64,000 bases of DNA from JBGPGW01 sp046349515 (GTDB lineage Bacteria > Pseudomonadota > Alphaproteobacteria > CADEGL01). The position numbers and the translations under genes were made by a program. The notes beneath the pieces are model-generated. The model did not search any database, had not been told where the DNA came from, and saw nothing but the letters and a program-made list of their open reading frames with translations. This document shows, piece after piece, positions 43,200-51,900 of this stretch (position 1 is its first letter; each line of letters starts with the position of its first letter). The stretch covers positions 1 to 64,000 of the forward strand of contig JAXMCE010000017.1 in NCBI GenBank assembly GCA_046349515.1. Reading direction: 5' to 3'.

Positions 43200-43592
43200 T
43201 CAGTGCATCTTGACGTTTTGGTCCGGGCTGTCGAGCGAGAACGTCGGAATCGTGATGTTGAACCGTTCGCCGCCCTGCCGCTCCATCTCGTAGGTTCCCC
43301 CCATGATACCGGACGGGGTCGGCAAAGGCGTGCCGCTCGTGTACTCGAAGGTCTCGCCCGGCTTCAGGACCGGCTGTTCGCCCACGACGCCCGCGCCGCG
43401 CACTTCTTGGACCCGGCCGAGCGAATCGACGATCTTCCAATGGCGATTGATCAGCTGGACGGTCTCTGGGCCGCGGTTCTCGATCCGGACCTGATAGGCC
43501 CATACGTAGTGGCTCCGATCGGGCTCGGATTGATCCTCAAGATAGTAAGGCTTCACGGTGACGCGAATCTCGCGCGTGATCGCCTGGTACAT
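43200..43592 (-). CDS. apaG: ApaG protein
   Basis: ApaG is a small beta-sandwich protein associated with Co2+/Mg2+ efflux phenotypes and diadenosine tetraphosphate. The 130-residue protein starts MYQAITREIRVTVKP and shows VQLINRHWKIVDSLGRVQEV, GVVGEQPVLKPGETFEYTSG and PSGIMGGTYEM. The ATG at 43592 has TTGGAG six bases before it; a TTG at 43607 would add five residues. It has no known catalytic residues. It lies between metZ and folE on the minus strand. Confidence 0.96.
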   Translation of the reverse strand: MYQAITREIRVTVKPYYLEDQSEPDRSHYVWAYQVRIENRGPETVQLINRHWKIVDSLGRVQEVRGAGVVGEQPVLKPGETFEYTSGTPLPTPSGIMGGTYEMERQGGERFNITIPTFSLDSPDQNVKMH

Positions 43593-43693
43593 TCCGATGC
43601 GCTCCAAGGCGGTTGATTTCGCGGGGCGAACATCCCCGGACCCGTGTCATTTAGCTTCGCTACCGCCCTTTGTCCAGGCGGCCAAGACGCGGC

Positions 43694-44932
43694 TCAGCGT
43701 GCGGCAAGGGCGGCGCCCAGATCCTGCTTTACGTCCTCGGGATCCTCGAGTCCGACCGACAGGCGCAGGAGTCCATCGCCGATGCCGAGGCGTGCCCGCT
43801 CTTCCGGCGGCAGGCGCTGGTGAGTCGTCGTCGCGGGATGGGTGATAAGGCTCTTCGTGTCGCCCAAGTTGTTCGAGATGTCGATGAGCCGGAGAAGATT
43901 GAGCGTGCGGAACGCGGCCGGCTTGCCGCCCTCGATGTCGAAGGCCACCACGTTGCCGCCGGCGCGCATCTGGCGCATGGCCAGCGCGTGCTGCGGATGA
44001 TTCGGCAACTCGGGGTAGATGACGTTCCTCACGCCCGGGCATCCGGCGAGAAACTCGGCGACCGCCCGCGCATTCTCGGCATGGCGCATGACGCGCAGCT
44101 CGAGCGTCTCGAGGCCCTTGACCAGTAGCCAGGCGTTGAACGGACTCATCGCGGGCCCGGTGTGGCGGAGGAAGTTCTTGAGATGCGTCTCGGCGAACTC
44201 CGCGCTCGACAGGATGATGCCGCCGAGACTCCGTCCCTGGCCGTCGATGTGCTTCGTCGTGGAATAGACGACGACGTCGGCGCCGAATTCGAGAGGGCGC
44301 TGGAGGATGGGACTCGCGAAGACGTTGTCCACGACGACGAAGGCGCCGGCCGCGTGGGCGAGCTTCGCCACGGCGGCCATGTCGATGACCTCGAGCGTCG
44401 GGTTCGACGGCGTCTCGAAGAACACGGCGGATGCGGGCCGCGCGAGCGCCTTCTTCCACTGGTCGAGGTCGGTCCCGTCGACGAGCTCGGTCTCGATGCC
44501 GTAGCGCGGCAGCAGCTCGGCAATGATGTAGTGGCACGAGCCGAAAAGCGCCCGCGCCGCAACGACGCGGTTGCCCGCCTTGAGCGGGCTCATGAGCGCC
44601 GCGAACACCGCCGCCATGCCGCTCGACGTCGCGCGCGCCGCCTCCGCGCCTTCAAGAAGGCGCATGCGTTCCTCGAACATGGCGACGGTCGGATTCGCGT
44701 AGCGCGAATAGACGAACCGCTGGATGTCGCCCTTGAAGGCGGCCTCGGCCTCCTCCGCCGTCGCATAGACATAGCCCGAGGTCATGAACAGGGCTTCCGA
44801 CGTCTCGCTGAAGGGCGAGCGGGTCTGGCCGCCCCGCACGAGGCGTGTGCGCGGGCGCCAACGCTCTTGGCGGGCAGCCTCCGATGATGTCTTCGCCCCG
44901 CTCGTGACCGGCTTCCGCGGTTGGTCGTTCAT
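43694..44932 (-). CDS. metZ: O-succinylhomoserine sulfhydrylase
   Basis: MetZ makes homocysteine from O-succinylhomoserine and sulfide in methionine synthesis. The 412-residue Cys/Met-metabolism PLP enzyme has the PLP-binding Lys227 in VVYSTTKHIDGQGRSLGG, SSGMAAVFAAL and FETPSNPTLEVID. The DGQGR form marks the MetZ branch. GGGAGG precedes the ATG at 44932; the open frame to 45004 reads the terminator and is rejected. It is preceded by an SAM-II riboswitch and an intrinsic terminator, so it is switched off when S-adenosylmethionine is plentiful. Confidence 0.96.
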   Translation of the reverse strand: MNDQPRKPVTSGAKTSSEAARQERWRPRTRLVRGGQTRSPFSETSEALFMTSGYVYATAEEAEAAFKGDIQRFVYSRYANPTVAMFEERMRLLEGAEAARATSSGMAAVFAALMSPLKAGNRVVAARALFGSCHYIIAELLPRYGIETELVDGTDLDQWKKALARPASAVFFETPSNPTLEVIDMAAVAKLAHAAGAFVVVDNVFASPILQRPLEFGADVVVYSTTKHIDGQGRSLGGIILSSAEFAETHLKNFLRHTGPAMSPFNAWLLVKGLETLELRVMRHAENARAVAEFLAGCPGVRNVIYPELPNHPQHALAMRQMRAGGNVVAFDIEGGKPAAFRTLNLLRLIDISNNLGDTKSLITHPATTTHQRLPPEERARLGIGDGLLRLSVGLEDPEDVKQDLGAALAAR

Positions 44933-44970
44933 GCGCGCCTCCCGACGTCGGTCGCGCGCTTGCGCGCGCA

Positions 44971-45000
44971 ACAAAAAACCCCGACCGGACAGGGTCAGGG
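44971..45000 (-). terminator. Intrinsic terminator in the metZ leader (riboswitch expression platform)
   Basis: On the minus strand CCCTGACC pairs with GGTCGGGG around a CTGTCC loop (45000 down to about 44979) and TTTTTT follows. It lies between the SAM-II aptamer and the metZ ribosome-binding site. This is the layout of a transcription attenuator. Confidence 0.8.
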
Positions 45001-45015
45001 CCAACGCGCTCCGAC

Positions 45016-45072
45016 CCTTTTAGCTGGATTGTTTTACGTGGCCGCAAGCCGGTCGGGCCAAATCACCACGTG
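45016..45072 (-). promoter_or_regulatory. SAM-II (metA-type) riboswitch aptamer
   Basis: The minus strand carries the SAM-II core in order: CACGTGGTGATTTG, CCGACCGGCTTGC, GGCCACGTAAAACAA and GCTAAAAGG. These are the parts that make the H-type pseudoknot binding S-adenosylmethionine, as known in alphaproteobacterial metA, metZ and metX leaders. It begins just downstream of the promoter -10 and is followed within 16 bases by a terminator hairpin. It therefore likely represses metZ transcription when SAM is high. Confidence 0.92.
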
Positions 45073-45079
45073 AATGATG

Positions 45080-45108
45080 CTGATAGAGGCTTGCGGCGGC
45101 CGAGTCAA
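45080..45108 (-). promoter_or_regulatory. metZ promoter, overlapping the stop of the radical SAM gene
   Basis: TTGACT (45103-45108), a 17-base spacer and TATCAG (45080-45085) lie immediately upstream of the riboswitch on the minus strand. The -35 box contains the TGA stop of the radical SAM gene (45105-45107). The box quality and exact spacing make it a convincing promoter, and the start site would fall at about 45072. Confidence 0.7.
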
Positions 45109-46079
45109 GCCGCTCGGGTGCCGGTCCGGCTGCACGATGCGCCGCCGAGGACGCAGAACCGCGCGCAGTGGGGATGGTTCAGGCTGACCGCGCCGGCGGC
45201 ATCGGCCAAATGCCGTCCCATCTCGAACCGCGCATCATCGGGAAGGAGCGTGCACGGCACGACGGTGGGCGCGGTTGCGCCCTTGCGCTTGATGACCATG
45301 CGCGAACGCGCGCACATGAGGGACGCTGGATCGACCTGCAACAGATTCCAGCAGCGTTCCGTGATCTCTGGCACGTCGAGGGTCTCGTCCATCTCGGGGA
45401 ACAGCACGAGCGCCACGTCATCCTGGGCGTCGATGGATATGCCTTCCGATGCGAAAAGCCGGGCATAGCCCGCGCGCAACTCTGCCGTGGACTCGGGCCA
45501 GCAGGTGCGACCGGCCACATGGACACGGAACCCGTTCTCCGCAAGCCACCGAAGACCGGCGAGCGCCGGTGCCCATGTTCGCGGTCCCCGGAGCGAATCG
45601 TGGCCGGTGGAGGTGTAGTGATCGAGCGACACGCGCAGCACGATCCGATCGCCATGGCGTTCGCGGAGAGCCGCGAGCGCCTTCGCCCGCCGCATCATCG
45701 GCCGCATGGCGTTGGTGAGCACGAGAACGCGGTGGCCGCGACCGAGCGCGTCGTCCAACATGGCCGGAAGGTCGGGATTCATGAAGGGCTCGCCGCCGGT
45801 AAAGGCGATCTCGGCGGTCGGCAGCTGCAAGTGCGCGATCTCATCGAGATATCCCGCGACTTCGGCCGCAGTGATGTAGGCAAGCCTGTCGTTCCGGGGG
45901 CTCGAGTCGATGTAGCAATTCGCGCACGTGATATTGCAGAGCGTGCCCGTGTTGATCCAAAGCGTCTCGAGCGCCGAAAGCGCCACCTGCGCGCGTCTCT
46001 CGCCCGCGGCCGTGCGCGCGGGATCCTGGAATTTTCGAGGATCGAGACGCTCGATCGCGGGTTCGCGGACCACATTCAT
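45105..46079 (-). CDS. Radical SAM protein with C-terminal Cys cluster
   Basis: This roughly 324-residue radical SAM enzyme has the 4Fe-4S motif CNITCANC (Cys48, Cys52 and Cys55 from this start), FTGGEPFMNPDLPAML, and an Asp/His segment VSLDHYTSTGHDSLRG. The C-terminus holds additional cysteines (LMCARSRM, VVPCTLLPDD, HCARFCVLGGASC) that suggest a SPASM/twitch-type auxiliary cluster. The reaction is unknown. I start at 46079 because GGAG precedes it; a start at 46133 is also open. The stop overlaps the metZ promoter. It resembles MoaA/AhbC-like enzymes in layout only. Confidence 0.82.
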   Translation of the reverse strand: MNVVREPAIERLDPRKFQDPARTAAGERRAQVALSALETLWINTGTLCNITCANCYIDSSPRNDRLAYITAAEVAGYLDEIAHLQLPTAEIAFTGGEPFMNPDLPAMLDDALGRGHRVLVLTNAMRPMMRRAKALAALRERHGDRIVLRVSLDHYTSTGHDSLRGPRTWAPALAGLRWLAENGFRVHVAGRTCWPESTAELRAGYARLFASEGISIDAQDDVALVLFPEMDETLDVPEITERCWNLLQVDPASLMCARSRMVIKRKGATAPTVVPCTLLPDDARFEMGRHLADAAGAVSLNHPHCARFCVLGGASCSRTGTRAA

Positions 46080-46211
46080 GGGCTCGGCTCCAGGCCTCGC
46101 CATCCCGATCGCCGGGGGCGCGTGCGGGGCCATTAAACAGGCCGGGACTCGCCGTTACAACTCGGCGCGAATCAACTCTTCGTGTCGAGGGCCGCGCGCG
46201 GCGAGCCCGCC

Positions 46212-46239
46212 TTGCGGCTCTCCTCGCCGCCTCTATAAT
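46212..46239 (+). promoter_or_regulatory. Promoter of tRNA-Gly
   Basis: TTGCGG (46212-46217), a 16-base spacer and a perfect TATAAT (46234-46239) stand 10 bases before the tRNA 5' end. The exact -10 and its placement match a stable-RNA promoter. Confidence 0.65.
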
Positions 46240-46249
46240 CGATGCCGGC

Positions 46250-46323
46250 GCGGGTGTAGCTCAATGGTAGAGCAGGAGCTTCCCAAGCTCACGACGAGGG
46301 TTCGATTCCCTTCACCCGCTCCA
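46250..46323 (+). tRNA. tRNA-Gly (anticodon CCC), CCA encoded
   Basis: A cloverleaf is present with acceptor GCGGGTG, D arm GCTC/GAGC, anticodon loop TTCCCAA, T arm AGGG-TTCGATT-CCCT and a 3' TCCA end. The loop gives anticodon CCC, which reads GGG. The sequence is close to enterobacterial glyU. One anticodon-stem pair (the outermost) is a mismatch. Confidence 0.95.
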
Positions 46324-46383
46324 GCGAACATCGTTCAGGCCGAAAGGCCCGGACCAAGCCGATGCGCACCAGATAATTCGTGG

Positions 46384-47631
46384 CTAAGCGTTCGCCGCCC
46401 GCAGGGTTTGCCGGCGGACCTGGAGGACCGTTGTGATGGCGAGGATGAAGAGGGCGCCCACGGCGTAGAAGATGTCGCGCGGCTCGGCGTGGTCGATGAT
46501 GAGGCCGAAGGCCAGAGGGCCGAGAAGTGCGCCGAGGTCGAGGCCCGAATAGACGAAGCCGAACACCTTGCCCGTTGAGCCCGGCGGCGTCGCGCCGCGG
46601 ATGAGCATGTCGCGGGAGGGCGAGGTCGCGCCGGACGAAAACCCCGCTGCCGCCATGAGCAGGAGAATGGGCCAGTAGGACGAGGCGGTCGCCGCGAGGA
46701 TCAGCATGAGGAAGCCGGCGGTGAAGAGGCCGATGCTCGCGACCACGTGATGTCTTGAGGTCTTGTCGGCCAAGGCTCCGCCCGCAAGCATGCCGCACGC
46801 GCTCGCCGCGAGATAGGCTGTGAGCGCTACGCTCGCGACATGGACGGGCGTGCCGAGGGATTCGCTGAGGACCGCCTGCACCGGCTTCAGGATTTCAATG
46901 AGGGCGGCGATCGAGAAAGCCTGAAGCCCGACGCCACCCGCTGCGATGAGCGCGAAATAGGCAAAGGCCATCATGATCGCGGGCATGGTGATGAGCCGCG
47001 CATAGCTGATCGTCGCCGGCCGTCCGGCGCCTTCCGCCGCGTGAGCATGGCGCTCGACGATGAGCGCGTTCGCGCGCGAGATCACGAGTGCTACGACGAT
47101 GCCGGCAAGTCCCGCCGCGACGAGCGCAATGTGCCAATTGAAGACCGCCGCGATTCCGCCGATGACGACAGGGGAGGCTGCGTAGCCCGATGTCCCGAGG
47201 AAGGCATGGATGCTGTAGGCGCGGCCGAGTCGGCTCTTATCAATCTTGCTGGTCATGATCGAGAAATCGGCCGGGTGGAAGATGCTGTTGCCGATGCCCG
47301 CCAGCGCCGCGAGCGGGTAGAGCATCCAGAATTCCGGCACCAGCCCGGCGCAGGCGATCGAGCCGGCGAGGAGCGAAATGCCGAGCGCCAAGATGCCACG
47401 GGCGCCGAATCGGTCGACGAGGATCCCCGCGAAGGCCTGGCATACGCCGGATGCGGTGAAGAAGACCGTGACGATGGCGCCCAAGGCCGTGTAGCTGACG
47501 CCGAACGCGTCCTTCATCAGGGGAAAAAGGGGTGGCAGCGCCAACTGGAAGAAGTGGCTCGAGAAATGCGCGAGTCCGACCAGGCCGGCGACCGTGGCGT
47601 CGCGGCGAAGGGAAGTGGTGACGGCGACCAT
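46384..47631 (-). CDS. MFS transporter
   Basis: This 415-residue protein of about 12 membrane helices shows the MFS loop 2-3 signature FAGILVDRFGARGILALGIS and the second-half counterpart MLAGGALADKTSRHHVV. It also shows NSIFHPADFSIMTSKIDKSR, a pattern of FsmA/OPA-like bacterial MFS members related to Fsr-type exporters. The start at 47631 is preferred to an upstream frame open to 47727. Substrate unknown. Just downstream on the plus strand is tRNA-Gly; no regulator is adjacent. Confidence 0.9.
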   Translation of the reverse strand: MVAVTTSLRRDATVAGLVGLAHFSSHFFQLALPPLFPLMKDAFGVSYTALGAIVTVFFTASGVCQAFAGILVDRFGARGILALGISLLAGSIACAGLVPEFWMLYPLAALAGIGNSIFHPADFSIMTSKIDKSRLGRAYSIHAFLGTSGYAASPVVIGGIAAVFNWHIALVAAGLAGIVVALVISRANALIVERHAHAAEGAGRPATISYARLITMPAIMMAFAYFALIAAGGVGLQAFSIAALIEILKPVQAVLSESLGTPVHVASVALTAYLAASACGMLAGGALADKTSRHHVVASIGLFTAGFLMLILAATASSYWPILLLMAAAGFSSGATSPSRDMLIRGATPPGSTGKVFGFVYSGLDLGALLGPLAFGLIIDHAEPRDIFYAVGALFILAITTVLQVRRQTLRAANA

Positions 47632-47751
47632 GGTGGCGCAAGCTAGGGGTTGCCGTCGATCCTGGCAAGGTTTGGCTCGGTTGCAAGAAGCGCATATGGG
47701 CCGCGGCCAGCCGATCGCGGCCGGCATCCGCGCGGATCACCGCAACATCGA

Positions 47752-48465
47752 TCAGCAACCGAGTTGATTGGCGAGGTCGAGGAAATCCACCGCGCGGAGG
47801 TTGTAGCGTCGATCATCCGCGCGTTCGGGTGTTCGGTTCGGACCATATTCAAGCGGCCGCGGGACGTAGGCCGTCTTGAATCCGCAGCGCGATGCGACAT
47901 CGAGGTCGCCTGGATGGGCGGCCACCATCATGCACTGGGCAGGTTCGAGCGAGAGGAACGCGGCGGTGCGGAGATAGGCTTCGGGCTGCGGTTTGTAATG
48001 TTGCGCCACCTCCGCGCCGAGGATGACGTCCCAAGGCAATCCCGCGCGCTTGGCCATGTCGACCATGAGCGCCACATTGCCGTTCGAAAGCGTGGCCAGA
48101 ATGAATTTCCGCTTCAACCGGCCGAGCCCCGCGACGACATCCGGCCAAGGATCGAGGCGGTGCCACGCGCGGTTGAGGTCATCGATCTCGGCCTCGCTCA
48201 CGCCTTTGACGTCGAAGCGGACGAGAAGTTTAACGAGGCTTTCGCGATGGAGGTCGTCGAGCTTCACCCATGGCCGTCGGCCAGCGCGCACGTCGTCCAT
48301 CGCCGGGTCGTAGAGTTCGCGCCAGGCATCGGCAAAGGCGTTGGCATCGAGCGCGAGCCCTTTTCGCCGACCAAAGGCCGCGATCTCCCGTGCGATGCTC
48401 GAACGCCAATCGACGACCGTGCCGAAAACATCGAAGGTCAGGGCTTTGATCGCCTGTGCGGCCAT
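47752..48465 (-). CDS. Haloacid-dehalogenase type II family hydrolase
   Basis: This 237-residue HAD enzyme has the nucleophile motif TFDVFGTVVDW (Asp12), motif II TLSNGN, Lys in HYKPQPEAY and Asp in AAHPGDLDVASRCG. It matches the (S)-2-haloacid dehalogenase-like group, which in many genomes acts on unknown phosphate or ester substrates. The usual S-x-N of the last motif reads A-x-P here, which weakens a true dehalogenase call. The start ATG is 48465; a TTG at 48471 would add two residues. It is cytosolic. Confidence 0.87.
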   Translation of the reverse strand: MAAQAIKALTFDVFGTVVDWRSSIAREIAAFGRRKGLALDANAFADAWRELYDPAMDDVRAGRRPWVKLDDLHRESLVKLLVRFDVKGVSEAEIDDLNRAWHRLDPWPDVVAGLGRLKRKFILATLSNGNVALMVDMAKRAGLPWDVILGAEVAQHYKPQPEAYLRTAAFLSLEPAQCMMVAAHPGDLDVASRCGFKTAYVPRPLEYGPNRTPERADDRRYNLRAVDFLDLANQLGC

Positions 48466-48566
48466 GGTCAAGGTTTTGCCCGATCGTCACGTTGCGCGAA
48501 GCTCGCGCCACAAGGCCGGTCGCCATTCGACCCTTCTACGCGTCGCGTAAACTTGGCATGCTTTCG

Positions 48567-48592
48567 CCAGGAGGTCGACCCAGGAGGTCGAC
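48567..48592 (+). repeat. Perfect tandem duplication of a 13-base unit
   Basis: CCAGGAGGTCGAC occurs twice in direct succession (48567-48579 and 48580-48592) in the gap before the amidohydrolase gene. It could be a simple slippage event or a paired protein-binding site. It does not extend beyond two copies. Confidence 0.7.
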
Positions 48593-48680
48593 AGTGCCGT
48601 GTCAGGCAGGATATGGCCCGACCGCGGCGCGGTTTGGTTCTTCGTGACCATAGACGAACACGTGACGCAAGGGGGCAGAC

Positions 48681-50141
48681 GTGGCGAGAAAGAAGGTCAG
48701 TCGGGTTGTCGCGCAATCGCGGGGCGCTTCAGGTCGCAAGAAGCCGTGCGATCTCCTCATCCATAACGCCTATCTCATCACGCTCGATCCGAAACGCCGC
48801 GTCTTTTCGCCCGGAGCCGTCGCGGTGACGGGAACGCGGATCACGGCCGTCGGGTCCGAGCGCGAGATCATGGCCAAGTACGAATCCTCTCGTCTCTTCG
48901 ATGCGCACGGCGCCACCGTCCACCCGGGATTCATCGATCCCCATGTCCACATCGTGCACGGCACCTGTCGCGGCGTGTTCGGCAACACCCTCGCCGGGGC
49001 CAAGGGCAAGGCGTCCTTCGCGGACTGGAAGGCCGACGTGACGGGCGAGGACGAGTTCGACGCGACGGCACTCGCCGGGATCGAGATGCTGCGGCGCGGC
49101 TTCACGACCTTCCTTGAACCCGGCACGGCATTCGAGACGGATGCTGTCGCCAAAGGCGCCGAGACGATCGGCGTGCGCGCGCTTCTCGCCGGCTGCTATC
49201 TCTGGGACCAGATCGACAACATGAAGCATCTCGGCGGCCTCGACGGGCAGTCCCTCTACCGCCGCGCGCCGCCCAAGCTCGAACGCTGTCTCGACCAACT
49301 GGGCGCCGAGCTTCACCGCAACAAGGACCCGGACGCCCTCGTGCGCGGGTTCGTGTGCATCTATGGGCTCGGCACGGCGTCGGACGAGCTCCAGAAGGCC
49401 GCGAAGTCGATCGCAGCCAGGAACAAGGTCTCCTTTCAGCAGCACGAATGCTACGTGCCGGCGGCCAAGGAGGCGGACCGGGCAAACCTCAGGGGCAAGT
49501 CCCGCCTCGTTCATCTCGGCGAGATCGGCGTGCTCGACGAAAACGCGGCGCTCGTCCACATGTACGCGCTCGACGACGACGACGTCGCCGTCGTGCGGGA
49601 GACGGGCGCCTCGATCATCTGGTGTCCGCTGGCCTATCTCAAACTGGCCATCGCCTATCAGGTCGATTGCGTCATTCCCCGCCTGTCGCAGGAAGGCGTG
49701 AACGTCGCGATCGCGACCGACGGCGCCATGGATTGCGCGATCGGCGACGGCGGGCCCGCGGGCTACTTCGTCTCGAGCACGTTGCACCAGCCGCTCACGC
49801 CCGAGGCCATCATCGAGATGCAGACGATCGCGGCGGCCAAGGCGATGCGCATGGAGAGCATGATCGGCAGCCTCGAGACGGGCAAGCGCGCGGACATCGT
49901 GATCCGTGCCGCGTCTGCTGCCGAGACGTTCCCCGCTGTCAATCCGATCCATCAGCTGGCCCTGACGAGCCGCGAGGGCTCGGTCGATACCGTCATCATC
50001 AACGGCGAAGTCGTCTTCCGCGGCGGCCGCTCGACGCGCGTCGACGAGGAAGCCGTCGTTGCTGCCGCGAAATCGTCCGTCGAGCGCCGGATGAAGCGCC
50101 TTGGCCTCAAGCCCAGCACCGCGTGGAGCATCACGCGGTAG
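48681..50141 (+). CDS. Amidohydrolase family metal-dependent hydrolase
   Basis: This 486-residue TIM-barrel amidohydrolase has the metal-binding HPGFIDPHVHIVHG (His88, His90), VSFQQHECYV and a catalytic Asp in VAIATDGAMDCAIGDGG. The family covers cytosine/guanine deaminase, chlorohydrolase and related ureide and s-triazine enzymes; the overall layout fits the SsnA/AtzA-like group. The start is GTG with AAGGGGG upstream. The substrate is unknown. The neighbouring creatininase-family and sugar-kinase genes lie on the opposite strand. Confidence 0.88.
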   Translation: MARKKVSRVVAQSRGASGRKKPCDLLIHNAYLITLDPKRRVFSPGAVAVTGTRITAVGSEREIMAKYESSRLFDAHGATVHPGFIDPHVHIVHGTCRGVFGNTLAGAKGKASFADWKADVTGEDEFDATALAGIEMLRRGFTTFLEPGTAFETDAVAKGAETIGVRALLAGCYLWDQIDNMKHLGGLDGQSLYRRAPPKLERCLDQLGAELHRNKDPDALVRGFVCIYGLGTASDELQKAAKSIAARNKVSFQQHECYVPAAKEADRANLRGKSRLVHLGEIGVLDENAALVHMYALDDDDVAVVRETGASIIWCPLAYLKLAIAYQVDCVIPRLSQEGVNVAIATDGAMDCAIGDGGPAGYFVSSTLHQPLTPEAIIEMQTIAAAKAMRMESMIGSLETGKRADIVIRAASAAETFPAVNPIHQLALTSREGSVDTVIINGEVVFRGGRSTRVDEEAVVAAAKSSVERRMKRLGLKPSTAWSITR

Positions 50142-50156
50142 GAGCGCGTCAGCGGC

Positions 50157-51077
50157 TCAGGCGGTGGTCGTGTCGGGCATGCCGGCGCGGGGGATGATCG
50201 CGCCCCTGTGTTGGATGACGGCGGCTGCCAGGCGGTGGCCGCGCCGGGCTGCATCGACCGGTGTGGCGCCGGCGAGACGCGCCACGAGATACGCTGCATT
50301 GAACGAATCACCTGCGGCAGTCGTGTCGACAGGATGGCCGATCACTTCGGCTGGGACATCCTGTTGTCCATTGCTCGATGCGATTCGGCATGGTGATGGG
50401 CCGTTCTTGACCACGATTTCGGTGACGCCCAGCGCGAGGAGGCGCGTGCAGGTATCCGCCGGCGACGCGTCGCCGAAGAGGGCCGCCTCGTCCTCGAAAG
50501 TCGGGAGAGCGATGTCGCAGCACCGAACGATCTCGGCCATCCAGCGGCGGGCGTCCTCGTGGCTCGTCCAGTTGGCGGGCCGATAGTTGCTGTCGAATGC
50601 GACACGGGCGCGCGTGCTTCGCAAGAGATCGAGAAGACGGGCGCGGCTCGCCTCGTCGAGGATCGCGATGCTGTTACCGCTGAGGTAGACGAGGTCGGCA
50701 TCGCCGAGCCGGTCCGCCAGCCGATCGGCCATCGGCGTGCGAAAAACGTCGCGCGCGGCGGCGGCGCTCCGCCAGTAGTGGAACCGGCGTTCGCCGTGGC
50801 GATCGGCGGCGATGACGTAGAGGCCGGGAAGGCGGCCGGGAAGGCGCGCGACGAGGTCGGTTTCGATACCCTCGGCGCGCCAGCCTGCCATCATCTCATC
50901 ACTGAACGGATCGTCGCCCAGTGCCGTCGCATAGGCGATCGTGAGGGCGCCCGGCGCGGCAAGCCGTGCCATGTAGACCGCCGTGTTGAGAGTATCGCCG
51001 CCGAAGCTCTGCTGAAACCGGCCGGGTTCGGTCGAGCGGAGTTCGACCATGCACTCGCCGATCGAAACGACGCGCAT
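50157..51077 (-). CDS. PfkB-family sugar kinase (2-keto-3-deoxygluconate-kinase type)
   Basis: This 306-residue ribokinase-fold protein starts MRVVSIGECMVELRS, as in KdgK-type enzymes, and has NTAVYMARLAAPG. The catalytic ATP/anion-hole motif DTTAAGDSFNAAYLVARLAG lies in the last quarter. A 2-keto-3-deoxygluconate kinase role is likely by similarity of the N-terminus, but other sugar acids or nucleosides are possible. The ATG at 51077 follows a TTG that could add one residue. It follows the creatininase gene on the same strand by 25 bases. Confidence 0.87.
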   Translation of the reverse strand: MRVVSIGECMVELRSTEPGRFQQSFGGDTLNTAVYMARLAAPGALTIAYATALGDDPFSDEMMAGWRAEGIETDLVARLPGRLPGLYVIAADRHGERRFHYWRSAAAARDVFRTPMADRLADRLGDADLVYLSGNSIAILDEASRARLLDLLRSTRARVAFDSNYRPANWTSHEDARRWMAEIVRCCDIALPTFEDEAALFGDASPADTCTRLLALGVTEIVVKNGPSPCRIASSNGQQDVPAEVIGHPVDTTAAGDSFNAAYLVARLAGATPVDAARRGHRLAAAVIQHRGAIIPRAGMPDTTTA

Positions 51078-51102
51078 CAAGGACCGGGATGCTTCGCGCG
51101 GC

Positions 51103-51900
51103 CTAGCGACGCTTGCGGCGCGTACGTGGCGCGTCGCTCGAGGACGCCCAGAGCGAGCCGCTCGCGAGCACGTCCGCGAGGGCCTTGGCGGCCGCGTTCA
51201 AGAGGCGCTCGCCCTTCTCGGCAGAGGCCGCGGCCGGTGCGCCGATGACGCCCGACTTCGTCCAATGGGCGATGGGCCGATACCGATAGGCGCCGCCCTC
51301 GGAGGTGAGTCCGTCCATCGGAGCCTTCACCGTCTTCATGGCTTTCTTGTCCACGAGGCCCGGCTTGAGCGCGAGGAGCATCGAAGTCTCGGCCTCGCAG
51401 GCGTGGCGGACGGTCTTCTGCTTGTCGAGGATGGCTTGGAAGGGTTTCTGGGTCCCGCTGAGCGTCCAATAGGTCGCGGTCGTGATCGGCGCGTCGAGCT
51501 CGCGCGAGAGTTCGCCCGCGATGACGTTCAAGGCCGTGATGTTGCCGCCGTGCCCGTTGAGAAGAAGGATGCGACGGAAACCGTGCCGAAGGACCGAGCG
51601 GCAGACGCAGCGAAGGACGGCTGCGAATGTCTCGAAGTCGAGCGTGATCGTGGCGCCGAGCGACATGTGGTGTTCGGCCAAGCCGGACCAGACCGTCGGC
51701 GTCACGACGATGGGTTGCTTCGCCGCGACGCGCCGGGCCGCGCGCCGGGCGACCTCGGTCGCAAGAAGCGTGTCGACCTGGACCGGAAGATGGGGCCCGT
51801 GCTGCTCGATCGAGCCGACCGGCACGACGGCGATAGCCCCGCGCGCGCCGAGAGCGCGCAATTCCGGCGCGCGCAGATTGCCCCATTCGACTTCGCGCAT
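51103..51900 (-). CDS. Creatininase family protein
   Basis: This 265-residue member of the creatininase/creatinine amidohydrolase family has VGSIEQHGPHLPVQVDT (about 27-43, with metal-binding Glu and His), LLNGHGGNITALNV and the later Glu in CEAETSMLLALKP. Family enzymes are zinc- or manganese-dependent amidohydrolases. They include creatininase and 3-dehydro-bile-acid and mycofactocin-type MftE peptidases. No mycofactocin genes are seen here, so a general amidohydrolase role is more likely. A possible promoter lies at 51929-51958. Confidence 0.85.
   Translation of the reverse strand: MREVEWGNLRAPELRALGARGAIAVVPVGSIEQHGPHLPVQVDTLLATEVARRAARRVAAKQPIVVTPTVWSGLAEHHMSLGATITLDFETFAAVLRCVCRSVLRHGFRRILLLNGHGGNITALNVIAGELSRELDAPITTATYWTLSGTQKPFQAILDKQKTVRHACEAETSMLLALKPGLVDKKAMKTVKAPMDGLTSEGGAYRYRPIAHWTKSGVIGAPAAASAEKGERLLNAAAKALADVLASGSLWASSSDAPRTRRKRR

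Noticed and set aside
45168..46136. 322-codon frame opposite the radical SAM gene
   Set aside because: Antisense to the CX3CX2C enzyme and without motifs of its own.
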